Under the pieces are notes generated by a model that had not been told where the DNA came from, did no database searches, and was given only the letters and a program-made list of their open reading frames with translations. Below, piece after piece: positions 1 to 8,337 of a DNA stretch of 36,710 nucleotides; position 1 is the first letter of the stretch; the number at the start of each line of letters is the position of its first letter. The position numbers and the translations under genes were made by a program. The stretch is taken from the NCBI GenBank assembly GCA_041686095.1, contig JAWLEN010000008.1, forward strand, positions 1 through 36,710. The letters run 5' to 3'. The DNA is from WJMT01 sp041686095 (lineage in GTDB: Bacteria; Acidobacteriota; Aminicenantia; Aminicenantales; Aminicenantaceae).

Positions 1-581
1 CGGAAATTTTCTCTGAGTATTTGAAAAGTCCATTCACTGTGGCTCTGTTTTCTTGAATGGTTGTGACAGGCTAGGCAGTTGATTTCCAGCTTCCCGGATA
101 CATTCCACCTCGAGTCAGGGCTCCTTTCATCTAATTCTGGCTCTGAAATCTCTCCTCCCAGCACATGTCTTCCAAAAAGAAGGGTGAATTCCCAGAATGT
201 CAAATCCAGTTCTTCAGGATGAAAAGTTCGGGGCCAATCCCGGTAGGAGACCGGAAGAACAGTTCCTGTATCCAAGTCAACCCAAAACCAGGGTTCCCCG
301 GGTCTGCCGTCCTGATTTGAGGATAGTGGACTGAAATGGAGCCCCTGCTGGATCTGATTGTAATTATGGCAGGGAGCGCAGGTGTATCTGGTCGAAAAAG
401 GCAGGGGGTAAGATTCTGTAGGAACTATTTTTTGGTCAAATTCATCTTTCAGCAGAATGTTGTGTACAGGAACGGTTCTGTTGCCGTCCCAACTTGTTTT
501 TTCTTTCTGCTGGGCATAAATAAAAGGAATATTAATTAAAAAAAACAACAAAAAAAAGGTGTGCATCCAATTTTTTTTCAT
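1..581 (-). CDS. Exported multihaem cytochrome c-like protein (3' end outside window)
   Basis: Translating the minus strand from the ATG at 581 gives 193 residues open to the window edge, so the C-terminus is missing. A signal peptide (hydrophobic residues about 9-23, ending in a YAQ-Q cleavage site) points to export. Two CxxCH haem-attachment motifs are visible: CAPCH at residues 68-72 and CLACH at 169-173, hence a c-type cytochrome with at least two haems. Its start codon overlaps the stop of the upstream oxidoreductase gene by four bases (ATGA), which implies translational coupling and a shared pathway. I infer that it takes electrons from, or is co-assembled with, the Tat-exported oxidoreductase. 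The exact cytochrome family cannot be named from this fragment. Confidence 0.85.
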   Translation of the reverse strand, partial: MKKNWMHTFFLLFFLINIPFIYAQQKEKTSWDGNRTVPVHNILLKDEFDQKIVPTESYPLPFSTRYTCAPCHNYNQIQQGLHFSPLSSNQDGRPGEPWFWVDLDTGTVLPVSYRDWPRTFHPEELDLTFWEFTLLFGRHVLGGEISEPELDERSPDSRWNVSGKLEINCLACHNHSRKQSHSEWTFQILRENF

Positions 582-1948
582 GCTTTGAATTGGTCTTCGT
601 TAAATTTGATTTTTCTTGGTGATTCCACGGCTTTATTAGCGGTCAGAACAGCCACGATTGTTTCAAATCCAATTTCTCCAGGACAGGTTAAGGGAGTTCC
701 CTCTCTTACCGCACTGAAAAAGTTTTCTAAGTGAGGTTGATGGGGAGGTTTAGCCAGCTCAACAGGAAGGGGCCATCGTCCAGCTTCTTGAGTGACTCTC
801 ACATCAAGAAATACATTTTTTGTGTCCATTTTTTGAATGGGGGGAGTTTCTGATTCTAAGAGACCTTCATTGACTAAAGAATCCCATTCCGGAGCATGGG
901 CTTCTCTCATGGCCCAATTTCCCATTTCAGGCACTTCTGAAAGTTCTATGGTCCCGTTGTCTCCCATGAATGCCTCGTAAAAGCCTCCGTATTTAGTGAT
1001 AGTCTGGACTTGATAAAGAGCTCGGCAGGTCCCCTGTTCTGTCTGGAATTCATAGATGGACATAACATTGTCATACCATTCTCTGTTTTCATAGTAATCG
1101 ATGCCCCCGGATGATATAACAGAAGAAGGATTGCCTCCAAAGACCCATGAAAAAAGATCTATCTGATGGGAACCCAGGTCAACCAAAGGCCCTCCTCCGT
1201 ATTTTTTAAACCACCGCCAGTTTCTGAATTCTGTCATGGAGCCGTATCCGTATTTTTCAAGTTTTTCAGGAGAAATGGTGTATTGTTCGGGCCAGCCCAG
1301 CATGTCGCTTTTGGCTCTGTTCCACTGAGCGTATGATTGAGAAACTCTTCCCAGCAGGTTTTTTTCATGGATCAGCCGGTCAATGGCATGAATATATCTG
1401 GGATTGCTGCGCCGCTGATGACCGATTTGAAGAAGTTTGCCGGTTCTTTTTGAAGTCTTGACCATGCTGCGGGCTTTTTCAAGGGAATTGGACATTTCTT
1501 TTTCACAGTAAACATGAAGCCCCTGTTCCATGCAGGCATTGGCATGCTCGGCATGCATCCAGTCTGGGGTGGCGATGATGACCGCATCCAGATTTTTTTC
1601 ATTTTCCAGGAGTTCTCTGTAATCTTCATAGATATTGACATTGTATCCGTATTTCTGAAGATAGCGGCTGGCATATCTTTGACTGTATTCCCAGATGTCG
1701 CAGATAGCCTGGAAATGAATACCAGGAATGCGGAGGCATGATTCGATCAGCACCCTGCCTTGAGTTCCGGTTCCAATAACAGCGATATTTATTTTATCAG
1801 AAGGGTCTTTATCCTGACTTAGGGATAAGGAATTCCCCTGAATCATTTTTGAAGAAAGAGCGGTTCCAAGACCTGCCCAGGCCGTTGATTTTAAAAAATC
1901 TCTTCTGGATAAAGGATTGCTCTTTTTTGGCTTTTTTGTTTCAGGCAT
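578..1948 (-). CDS. Tat-exported Gfo/Idh/MocA family oxidoreductase
   Basis: 456 aa. A twin-arginine signal (SRRDFLK, residues 14-20, followed by a hydrophobic stretch) sends the folded, cofactor-loaded enzyme to the periplasm. The Rossmann NAD(P)-binding motif is at about 53-65 (GTGTQGR). The family EKP motif is present as EKE, with the conserved Lys near 150, and the C-terminal DxGxH motif places D257 and H261 in the active site. Family members oxidise or reduce sugars and cyclitols, or use bound NAD for redox-assisted glycoside cleavage (GH109-like); the substrate cannot be read here. It lies 49 bp after the TIM-barrel isomerase gene and overlaps the cytochrome c gene by ATGA. The EKP-to-EKE change is a small oddity. 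Confidence 0.9.
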   Translation of the reverse strand: MPETKKPKKSNPLSRRDFLKSTAWAGLGTALSSKMIQGNSLSLSQDKDPSDKINIAVIGTGTQGRVLIESCLRIPGIHFQAICDIWEYSQRYASRYLQKYGYNVNIYEDYRELLENEKNLDAVIIATPDWMHAEHANACMEQGLHVYCEKEMSNSLEKARSMVKTSKRTGKLLQIGHQRRSNPRYIHAIDRLIHEKNLLGRVSQSYAQWNRAKSDMLGWPEQYTISPEKLEKYGYGSMTEFRNWRWFKKYGGGPLVDLGSHQIDLFSWVFGGNPSSVISSGGIDYYENREWYDNVMSIYEFQTEQGTCRALYQVQTITKYGGFYEAFMGDNGTIELSEVPEMGNWAMREAHAPEWDSLVNEGLLESETPPIQKMDTKNVFLDVRVTQEAGRWPLPVELAKPPHQPHLENFFSAVREGTPLTCPGEIGFETIVAVLTANKAVESPRKIKFNEDQFKA

Positions 1949-1997
1949 ATTTCTTGTCCTTATGTCGAGTCCGGATTAGTCATTTTATGGGGGCTCA

Positions 1998-2990
1998 TCA
2001 ATCAGTTTTCATGTCCTTATCAAAAGCCACTTCAGAAGGAGAAAAATCAATGCTTTTGACAAACTCCACGGATTCCTGGGCTCCGAATTCTCGATCCATA
2101 CCATTGTCTTCCCATTCCACAGACAGAGGTCCCTGGTAACCAATATCGTTTAGTTCTCGGATGATTTCTTCAAAGTCAACATCTCCGTGTCCAAGGGACC
2201 TGAAGTTCCATCCCCGTCTAAGGTCTCCGAAAGGAAGATGGGAGCCCAGTATGCCGGACTTTCCATCAAGGGTCACAGCCACATCCTTCATGTGCACGTG
2301 ATATATCCGATCAGAAAATTCACGAATGAAAACTTGAGGGTCCATTCCCTGCCAAACTAAATGGCTGGGATCAAAATTCAGCCCTAAGGTGGGTCTGTGT
2401 TCAAAAACATCGAAAAGTTTTTGAGTGGTGTAGAAATCAAAGGCGATTTCAGTGGGATGGACTTCCAGAGCAAATTTAACCTTTTGTCGGTCAAATTCGT
2501 CTAAAATCGGGGTCCAGAGTTTTTTGGCTTTTTTAAACCCCTCCTCGACCATGTCTTCAGTGGTTTGGGGGAATGAATACCAAAATTTCCATATAGGGGA
2601 ACCCATAAAACCATTAACCACAGAAATCCCCATTTTTTTCGCCACCCGGGCTGTTAATTTCATCTGTTCAACGGCCCACTCTCTTATTTTTTCAGGATTT
2701 CCTTTTATTTTATCTGGAGCGAATCCGTCCAGACGCTTGTCATAAAGGTCGCCCACACACTGTCCTGCCAGATGGGCTCCTAAGGCCCAGCATTTAAGTC
2801 CGTGTTTTTCCAAGGTCTGTTTTTTCTTTTTTATATAATCAGAATCTTTAGCAGCTTTATTCACTTCCATATGATCGCCCCAGCAGGCGATTTCCAGGCC
2901 GTCATATCCCCATAGTTCTGCTTTTTTGCAGATTTCCTTAAAGGGCATATCAGCCCATTGTCCCGTAAATAATGTGATTGGTTTTGCCAA
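1998..2990 (-). CDS. Sugar phosphate isomerase/epimerase-type TIM-barrel protein (xylose isomerase-like, AP endonuclease family 2 fold)
   Basis: 330 aa, no signal peptide, so cytoplasmic. It starts at TTG 2990 behind a well-placed GGAGG. The sequence has the alternating pattern of a xylose-isomerase-like TIM barrel with putative divalent-metal ligands: Glu in ALEVHP, Asp/His in NFDPSHLVWQ, His in YHVHMKD, and Glu in LSVEWED near the C-terminus. Such proteins isomerise, epimerise or dehydrate keto-sugars and inososes. It sits between two Gfo/Idh/MocA genes (23 bp after one, 49 bp before the other). This pairing is typical of pathways in which a dehydrogenase makes a keto-sugar and the barrel enzyme rearranges it. 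The actual substrate is unknown. Confidence 0.85.
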   Translation of the reverse strand: MAKPITLFTGQWADMPFKEICKKAELWGYDGLEIACWGDHMEVNKAAKDSDYIKKKKQTLEKHGLKCWALGAHLAGQCVGDLYDKRLDGFAPDKIKGNPEKIREWAVEQMKLTARVAKKMGISVVNGFMGSPIWKFWYSFPQTTEDMVEEGFKKAKKLWTPILDEFDRQKVKFALEVHPTEIAFDFYTTQKLFDVFEHRPTLGLNFDPSHLVWQGMDPQVFIREFSDRIYHVHMKDVAVTLDGKSGILGSHLPFGDLRRGWNFRSLGHGDVDFEEIIRELNDIGYQGPLSVEWEDNGMDREFGAQESVEFVKSIDFSPSEVAFDKDMKTD

Positions 2991-3013
2991 TTTATCCTCC
3001 TCTTATTAAAGGT

Positions 3014-4186
3014 TTAAAAATCCACCCAAACAGCTCCTTTTTGGGAACTTTCCACGCATTTTTCTATAAACTTAACCCCCTGGAGTCCTTGTTTGACACC
3101 AGGATAATCAAAATCTTGGGGTGAGGCCTCAGCTCCAGTGATTTTTTTTGATAGTGCTGAGATAAAATTAGTGTAAATATTGGCAAATGCCTCAAAATAA
3201 CCTTCGGGATGTCCTGAGGGAACACGGGATGCTTTTTCTGCGATGGGATACATCTGGTCTCTGCCTCTGGATAAAACCTCTGTGGGTTTATCCAGATAGG
3301 ATACTCTGCAGTGGTTTGGATTTTCTTGAAACCATTCCAGAGAACCTTTGCTTCCGTATATCCGAACTCTAAGACCGTTGTCATGACCTACCGCAATCTG
3401 GCTGCTCCAGTAAAGTCCTTTGGCCCCTTTGTCATATTCCACCAGAATGGAAGCATTGTCATCCAGGATTCTTCCTTTGACAAATGTATCCAGTCTGGCA
3501 CACAGAGAAGTGATTTTTAGACCTGTCAGATAAGAGACCATGTTTTCAATATGGCTTCCAATATCCCCCACACAGTTGGAAGCTCCGGATTGCTCAGGAT
3601 CTGTTCTCCAGAGGGACTGTTTCTGACCTGTTTTTTCCAGCGGAGTGGCCAGCCATTCTTGGGGATATTCGGCATTTATGAAGCGGATAGTTCCCAGCTC
3701 TTTGTTGGCTATCATATTTTTTATGTGTTTGACCATAGGATATCCTGTGTATGTATAAGTCACACAAAACAGCAGATCGTTTTCCTGAGATATCTTTGCC
3801 AATTCTTCGGATTCCCGGCTGGTCACAGTCAAAGGTTTGTCACACACAACATGAAAACCATGTTCCATGGCTGATTTTGCGATAGGAAAGTGGGGGTTAT
3901 TGGGAGTGACAATAACCACAAAATCTATGCTGTCTTTTCTTTGGCTCTCCTTTTCAAACATGTCCTGGTAAGTGGAGTATAACCGGTTGGGGTCTAGTCC
4001 CAGGGCTTGGCCTGTCTTCTTGGTGTTTTCAAAATCCCTGGAGAAACAACCGGCAGCCAGCTCAGCTTTTCCGTCCATGGCTATGGATTTTCGATGGACT
4101 TCTCCGATAAAGGCTCCTTTTCCGCCTCCGATCATCCCATAGGTTGGCCTGGAAGGATTTTTGGTTTGTTTTTTTATTGAGGTCAT
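3014..4186 (-). CDS. Cytoplasmic Gfo/Idh/MocA family oxidoreductase
   Basis: 390 aa without a signal peptide, unlike the two Tat-exported paralogues nearby. The N-terminal nucleotide-binding segment is at about 16-28 (MIGGGKGAFIG), and CDKP holds the conserved Lys at about 117. A GDIGSH segment in the second half carries the active-site Asp and His. The start ATG follows GAGGAGG. Members are NAD(P)-dependent dehydrogenases of sugars or cyclitols such as myo-inositol. It is the first gene behind a possible promoter at 4246-4274 and lies 23 bp before the TIM-barrel isomerase gene, so it probably handles the same sugar once imported. Substrate not determinable. Confidence 0.88.
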   Translation of the reverse strand: MTSIKKQTKNPSRPTYGMIGGGKGAFIGEVHRKSIAMDGKAELAAGCFSRDFENTKKTGQALGLDPNRLYSTYQDMFEKESQRKDSIDFVVIVTPNNPHFPIAKSAMEHGFHVVCDKPLTVTSRESEELAKISQENDLLFCVTYTYTGYPMVKHIKNMIANKELGTIRFINAEYPQEWLATPLEKTGQKQSLWRTDPEQSGASNCVGDIGSHIENMVSYLTGLKITSLCARLDTFVKGRILDDNASILVEYDKGAKGLYWSSQIAVGHDNGLRVRIYGSKGSLEWFQENPNHCRVSYLDKPTEVLSRGRDQMYPIAEKASRVPSGHPEGYFEAFANIYTNFISALSKKITGAEASPQDFDYPGVKQGLQGVKFIEKCVESSQKGAVWVDF

Positions 4187-4245
4187 GATAAAGCCTCCTC
4201 GGTAGTATGGAAAAAAATCATCACAAATGAATAAATCAGGATAAC

Positions 4246-4274
4246 ATATTAATGGATATCTTGAAAATTTTCAA
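4246..4274 (-). promoter_or_regulatory. Putative sigma-70 promoter for the oxidoreductase-isomerase-cytochrome genes
   Basis: Reading the minus strand, TTGAAA (4274-4269), a 17-bp spacer and TAATAT (4251-4246) precede the gene starting at 4186. The 100-bp gap is the largest inside this cluster, which supports an internal promoter. Assigned by consensus only. Confidence 0.4.
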
Positions 4275-4286
4275 AAGTTTTGTGTT

Positions 4287-6269
4287 CTATTCTTTATTTT
4301 TTATATTTTCTTGAATAAGGTTGAGTGCGTTTCTGGCTTCTTGTTTGATGTTTTTATCCTGAATAAGACGGTGAGCCAGGTCTAAAGCTTGGTCACAGGC
4401 GAATTTGGGAAGCACTGCCAATATCATTATTTTTTCTTCGTCTCTTTGGGCGAGATTCAAGGCTGTTTCCAAGGATCGAACCGCAGCTTCAGGTCTGCGA
4501 AAGGGCTCCATTTCGATCATTTTTATATAAGACCTCAGACATAAGATTTGATGTTCAGGTTTAGTCAATGATTGAGCCAAGTAAAGGACATCTTCATCAG
4601 CGGTCGGAGTGGGCCAATTAGCAAAAGCTCTGACCACCGCATACTGAATCAACTCATTAGATTCACTCAATCCCCTGCGAAGAATGGGAAGAGTGCTGTC
4701 ATCCCCTATCCTTCCCAGGAGTCGATAAAGGGAAGACCGGCTTTCGGGTTCCTCAACTTTATCAAGAGCTTGGGTGACTGGTTCTCCTCTTTGTAAAGGA
4801 TCTTTAATTTTCAGGGCAGTGAAAGCAGTGGTGTTGATCATCTCTTCTCTAATTTGATTGTCTTTGGTATTCACAAGAAATTCAATGAGCCGGGGTATGT
4901 CTTCCGGAGAGGAGATTTCTTTGATAGATTTAGCAGCTTGGAGGCATACTTTTGGATGGGAGGAGCTTAATTTGGAAAAGAGAATCTCCTTGCCTGAATC
5001 AATTCGCCTTTGTTCAACAGCTTTGATGTATTCGATTTGAATTTCGGGATTTTTTTCAGTGTCTAGGTTTGAGACTAGGGTCTTATCAATATCAGGTCCT
5101 TTAAGTCCCCAGAGACTGGACCGAGCCTGCTGCTGTTCTTTTGTTTTGGAGCGGGCTGCAGCCTGAGCGAGAAAATCCACTGTGGAGGAGGTGCCGATCT
5201 CTTTTAGAGTTTTTAATGAAGCCAACCGCACTTCTTGGTTGGGGCTCTGGGCTGAATCAAGCACAGTTTGCAGGACTTTTTTTCCTGGGTATAGGGAGAG
5301 TGTGGAGATCAATGGAATTTGTACTGAATCGGGCAGAGAGGGAAGCAAAGAACTTATTTGGCTTATATTTGCGGCATCAAAATATTCTGGAATCATCTCT
5401 ATACAGGGTGGATAGATATTATTTTCCTCACCTTTCAGTGTTTCAAGGATGATTTGAGCTCCGCGTGGACCCGCAGCTTTTATTTTTCCTCGGAAAGCAC
5501 TGTTATGTAAAGACAGAGGAAGATCTGTGTTTAAGATCTTATCATATATATTTTGAGCCTTTTCATGGTTTCCTTTGGATAAATATTTTTCTGCGCATTT
5601 TAGAAGCGACCCGGTTATCTGTGTTTGAAGTTCCCCTTTGGTTTTGGGTAACACTTTGAGCAGCGCTTCAGAGGCTTGGTGGTCTCTTATGTGCCCTAAA
5701 GCAGCGGCTGCGGCAAAAGATAGCGATGAATCATTGTTTTTGTGAAGTATCTCCTCAAGATAAGGAACGGCTTCAGGAACTTTCCTGTGTCCTAAAGAAG
5801 AGACAATGCCGGCTTTTATAAGTCCCTTGCTTTTTTTTAAACCCCGCAGCAGGGCTTTATCAGAAGCAGCGCCGGGTATTTTCTCAAGTGCATACCTGGC
5901 CATGTCAGTGGTCTCCTTATTCAACAGCATATCTTCCAAAACCGGAACTGACTTATCGCTTCCGATGATCCTGAGATGACGGCAGGCTTCCATTTTTCCA
6001 GCGTTAGTGGCCTCTGCCATGAGAAAAGAAATCAGTTGTTGTTCGCATTCCAGTTTTCCCTTCTCTGAAGTTCTATGAGACCGGATGTATGCGTTCAGCT
6101 CAAGTATAAGGCTGTCGTTTTTTCCCTGTTCATAGGTTTTAAGCTGCTCGAGAATATCAGAGAGTTCTTTTTCATGCGGTGAGCAAATCAAAGATTGGGC
6201 AGCTCCCAATAAAAGGAAAAGGCAGAGAACAAAATGAATGATGATCGATTTTCTTTTAACTGTTTTCAT
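4287..6269 (-). CDS. Exported HEAT-repeat protein
   Basis: 660 aa with an N-terminal signal peptide (about residues 9-30, leucine-rich, ending near SLICS). The rest is a run of helical repeats in the HEAT/PBS-lyase style, for example SDKSVPVLEDML, HRKVPEAVPYLEEIL and DDSTLPILRRGL, spaced about 30-40 residues, forming an alpha-solenoid. No catalytic domain is visible, so it is probably a periplasmic scaffold. Good ribosome-binding site (AGAGG) before the ATG. It lies 28 bp after the Tat-exported oxidoreductase gene, so the two are likely co-transcribed. In other phyla HEAT-repeat proteins occur beside cytochrome c and sugar oxidoreductases; a role in organising such enzymes here is inference. 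Confidence 0.85.
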   Translation of the reverse strand: MKTVKRKSIIIHFVLCLFLLLGAAQSLICSPHEKELSDILEQLKTYEQGKNDSLILELNAYIRSHRTSEKGKLECEQQLISFLMAEATNAGKMEACRHLRIIGSDKSVPVLEDMLLNKETTDMARYALEKIPGAASDKALLRGLKKSKGLIKAGIVSSLGHRKVPEAVPYLEEILHKNNDSSLSFAAAAALGHIRDHQASEALLKVLPKTKGELQTQITGSLLKCAEKYLSKGNHEKAQNIYDKILNTDLPLSLHNSAFRGKIKAAGPRGAQIILETLKGEENNIYPPCIEMIPEYFDAANISQISSLLPSLPDSVQIPLISTLSLYPGKKVLQTVLDSAQSPNQEVRLASLKTLKEIGTSSTVDFLAQAAARSKTKEQQQARSSLWGLKGPDIDKTLVSNLDTEKNPEIQIEYIKAVEQRRIDSGKEILFSKLSSSHPKVCLQAAKSIKEISSPEDIPRLIEFLVNTKDNQIREEMINTTAFTALKIKDPLQRGEPVTQALDKVEEPESRSSLYRLLGRIGDDSTLPILRRGLSESNELIQYAVVRAFANWPTPTADEDVLYLAQSLTKPEHQILCLRSYIKMIEMEPFRRPEAAVRSLETALNLAQRDEEKIMILAVLPKFACDQALDLAHRLIQDKNIKQEARNALNLIQENIKNKE

Positions 6270-6297
6270 AAGCCACCTCTTTCATTTCCGATCTTTT

Positions 6298-7623
6298 TCA
6301 CTCCGGTAGGATCCAAGGCTTTCGAAAGGAGCGGCTTAACAGTCGCTGAGCTTCGGAATCATTTTCAATGGTCTCTGTTTTTGGATTAAATTTGATTTTT
6401 CGACCTGTTTCAATAGCGATGACACCCAGATGACCCACACTGGCAGACCGGTGGGCTGTTTCAGCAGGAGTTATGGTTGTTTTTCTGGTTTTGACACAGT
6501 CGAGAAAGTTTTGATAATGGTCATTGCTTTTGTATAAACGGGTCTCGTTGGGACCGATGAATTCATCAACCAGTGATGGTGGATCGGCTTCAAATCCTCC
6601 TCGGTTGCACCAGACCCATCCGTATTCTCCGATCCATTTGGTGCCGCCTCGGATCTCAGGATACCCTCCGGCTACAGTCATAGGCGTTCCGTCTTTGTAT
6701 TTGAGTTCAAGGTAATAACGGGTAGGGCTGTTCCAAACTCCGGCTCGCTCATATTCAGCGGTTCCTTTAATCTCAACCGGTCCAGTGGAATCATATCCCA
6801 TTCCCCAGTGGGCGATATCCACATGATGACCCACCCAGTCCATGAGCTGCCCGCCTCCATAATCCATATTCCATCTCCAGTTTCGATGCACTCTGGCTGG
6901 ACAATAAGGGGCAGAAGGAGCAGGCCCAAGCCAGAAGTCATAATCTAGATGTTCAGGGGGAGGACCCATGGTCTCCTGGCCTTTGGTCCCGGCAAAGTCA
7001 TGATGTCCCTGGGGCAAGCCGACCTCTATTTTTTTGACCTTGCCGATCCGGCTGTTGCGGACAAGCTCAGCAGCTTTATGAAAGTTGGCCACTGACCTCT
7101 GCCAGCTTCCGGTCTGCCAGATGCAGCTGTAACGTTTCACCGCACTGCATAAGGCTCGGCCTTCGGCGAGGCTGTGGGTGAATGGTTTTTCTCCGTAGAT
7201 GTCAAATCCGGCTCTGGCGCATGTGGTGGCAACAATGGCATGCCAGTGGTCTGGCAAAGACACGCATACAGCATCAATATCATCTCTCAAACAAAGTTCT
7301 CTATAATCGTGATAGGCGGCGCAGTCTTTATTTCCGTATTTATTATTAACCAAATCTCTGGCTTGAGTTAGATGATGGTCATCAATATCACAGACAGCCA
7401 CCCACTTGACTTCTTCCTTATTTAAAAAGCTTTCCATATTAGGAATTCCCATCATCCCAAAGCCAATACCAGCCATAACGATTTGATCACTGGGAGCTGT
7501 GCTCGAACCGAGTCCCAGCACAGAAGAGGGAATAATATAAGGGGAGGCAGCCAATCCAGCTGCGGCTATAGATGCGCTTTTTAAGAAGTTCCTTCGGCTG
7601 ATTTTTTTTGGTTTTTTATCCAT
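6298..7623 (-). CDS. Tat-exported Gfo/Idh/MocA family oxidoreductase (second copy)
   Basis: 441 aa. Twin-arginine motif SRRNFLK (Arg10-Arg11) is followed by an alanine-rich hydrophobic segment. The Rossmann glycine motif GIGFGMMG is at about 52-59. The family motif is intact as EKP at 145-147, and the active-site region has D262 and HH at 266-267. The sequence is clearly different from the 578-1948 paralogue, so the two probably act on different positions or substrates rather than being a recent duplication. It heads the HEAT-repeat gene by 28 bp and follows the small lipoprotein gene by about 60 bp. Expected role: periplasmic oxidation or redox-assisted cleavage of glycosides. Substrate unknown. 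Confidence 0.9.
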   Translation of the reverse strand: MDKKPKKISRRNFLKSASIAAAGLAASPYIIPSSVLGLGSSTAPSDQIVMAGIGFGMMGIPNMESFLNKEEVKWVAVCDIDDHHLTQARDLVNNKYGNKDCAAYHDYRELCLRDDIDAVCVSLPDHWHAIVATTCARAGFDIYGEKPFTHSLAEGRALCSAVKRYSCIWQTGSWQRSVANFHKAAELVRNSRIGKVKKIEVGLPQGHHDFAGTKGQETMGPPPEHLDYDFWLGPAPSAPYCPARVHRNWRWNMDYGGGQLMDWVGHHVDIAHWGMGYDSTGPVEIKGTAEYERAGVWNSPTRYYLELKYKDGTPMTVAGGYPEIRGGTKWIGEYGWVWCNRGGFEADPPSLVDEFIGPNETRLYKSNDHYQNFLDCVKTRKTTITPAETAHRSASVGHLGVIAIETGRKIKFNPKTETIENDSEAQRLLSRSFRKPWILPE

Positions 7624-7682
7624 ATCTTGAATCCTTTGCTAAAATTCATGTGTGGCTGAAGCGACTTTGAAGAAAAATGGCG

Positions 7683-8258
7683 TTAAAAATCTGAAGGGAG
7701 CTTTTTTTCATCCTTTTCTTCCATGCCTACAGGTTCTGGTTCCTTAAAATTGATTTTTTTTGATATGGTATAAGTCCCTAACAAAATATATTGGGATCCT
7801 TTAGATTTAGCAAAAATTCTCACTTCAGCTGTTTTCCATTCAGGATTGTTTTTAAAATGTTCCACATTGTCTCCTTCAACTCCAAAATTGCTCTGCAGGG
7901 TTATTTCTTCACTGACTTCTCCTGGATTGAGAGGGTCTCCATGAATGCCTGCGAGGAAGTTATCTCCCAGGTTTTCTTTTTCTCCAATAAAGCGGAATAT
8001 ACCATTAAAGTAAACATAGGATAAAGGTTCTTCTCCCACGTTCTTGACCTTAAAACTGATAGCAGGAGCCAGAGTCAGTTTAGGCGGCCAAGGCTGGTAG
8101 TATTTCTTTTCCCACCTTGTTTCTATATCTATAAGCTCAATTGAAGATTTTAATTCCTCAGGTGCGATTGATTTGGCACAGCTGCTCCCTAAGGATATCA
8201 ATATTATTAAGACAAGAGTTAGGGGGATGATTTTGATGAGATTGGTTTTCTTTTTCAT
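7683..8258 (-). CDS. Small lipoprotein of unknown function
   Basis: 191 aa. The N-terminus is a lysine-rich segment and hydrophobic core ending in a lipobox (LGSSC, Cys about residue 27), so it should be lipidated and anchored to a membrane. The mature part looks beta-rich, with a pattern (APAISFKVKNVGEEPLSYVYFNGIF) reminiscent of Ig-like/FxLYD-type domains that stress comparative 'relative to' beta strands; that similarity is by eye. Strong Shine-Dalgarno (AAGGAGGT) and a clear promoter upstream. The gene leads into the oxidoreductase/HEAT genes and may share their transcript. No function assigned. Confidence 0.75.
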   Translation of the reverse strand: MKKKTNLIKIIPLTLVLIILISLGSSCAKSIAPEELKSSIELIDIETRWEKKYYQPWPPKLTLAPAISFKVKNVGEEPLSYVYFNGIFRFIGEKENLGDNFLAGIHGDPLNPGEVSEEITLQSNFGVEGDNVEHFKNNPEWKTAEVRIFAKSKGSQYILLGTYTISKKINFKEPEPVGMEEKDEKKLPSDF

Positions 8259-8277
8259 GTGTACCTCCTTTTGTTTA

Positions 8278-8306
8278 AATATAGATGAAGTTTAGGGTTT
8301 TATCAA
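8278..8306 (-). promoter_or_regulatory. Sigma-70-type promoter of the lipoprotein gene
   Basis: On the minus strand TTGATA (8306-8301), an exact 17-bp spacer and TATATT (8283-8278) lie just upstream of an AAGGAGGT ribosome-binding site and the ATG at 8258. The expected transcript start is about 10-15 nt before the ribosome-binding site. It may also drive the genes down to 4287. Confidence 0.6.
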
Positions 8307-8337
8307 ATTTTTAATTTAATATGAATTGTTAAGAATC

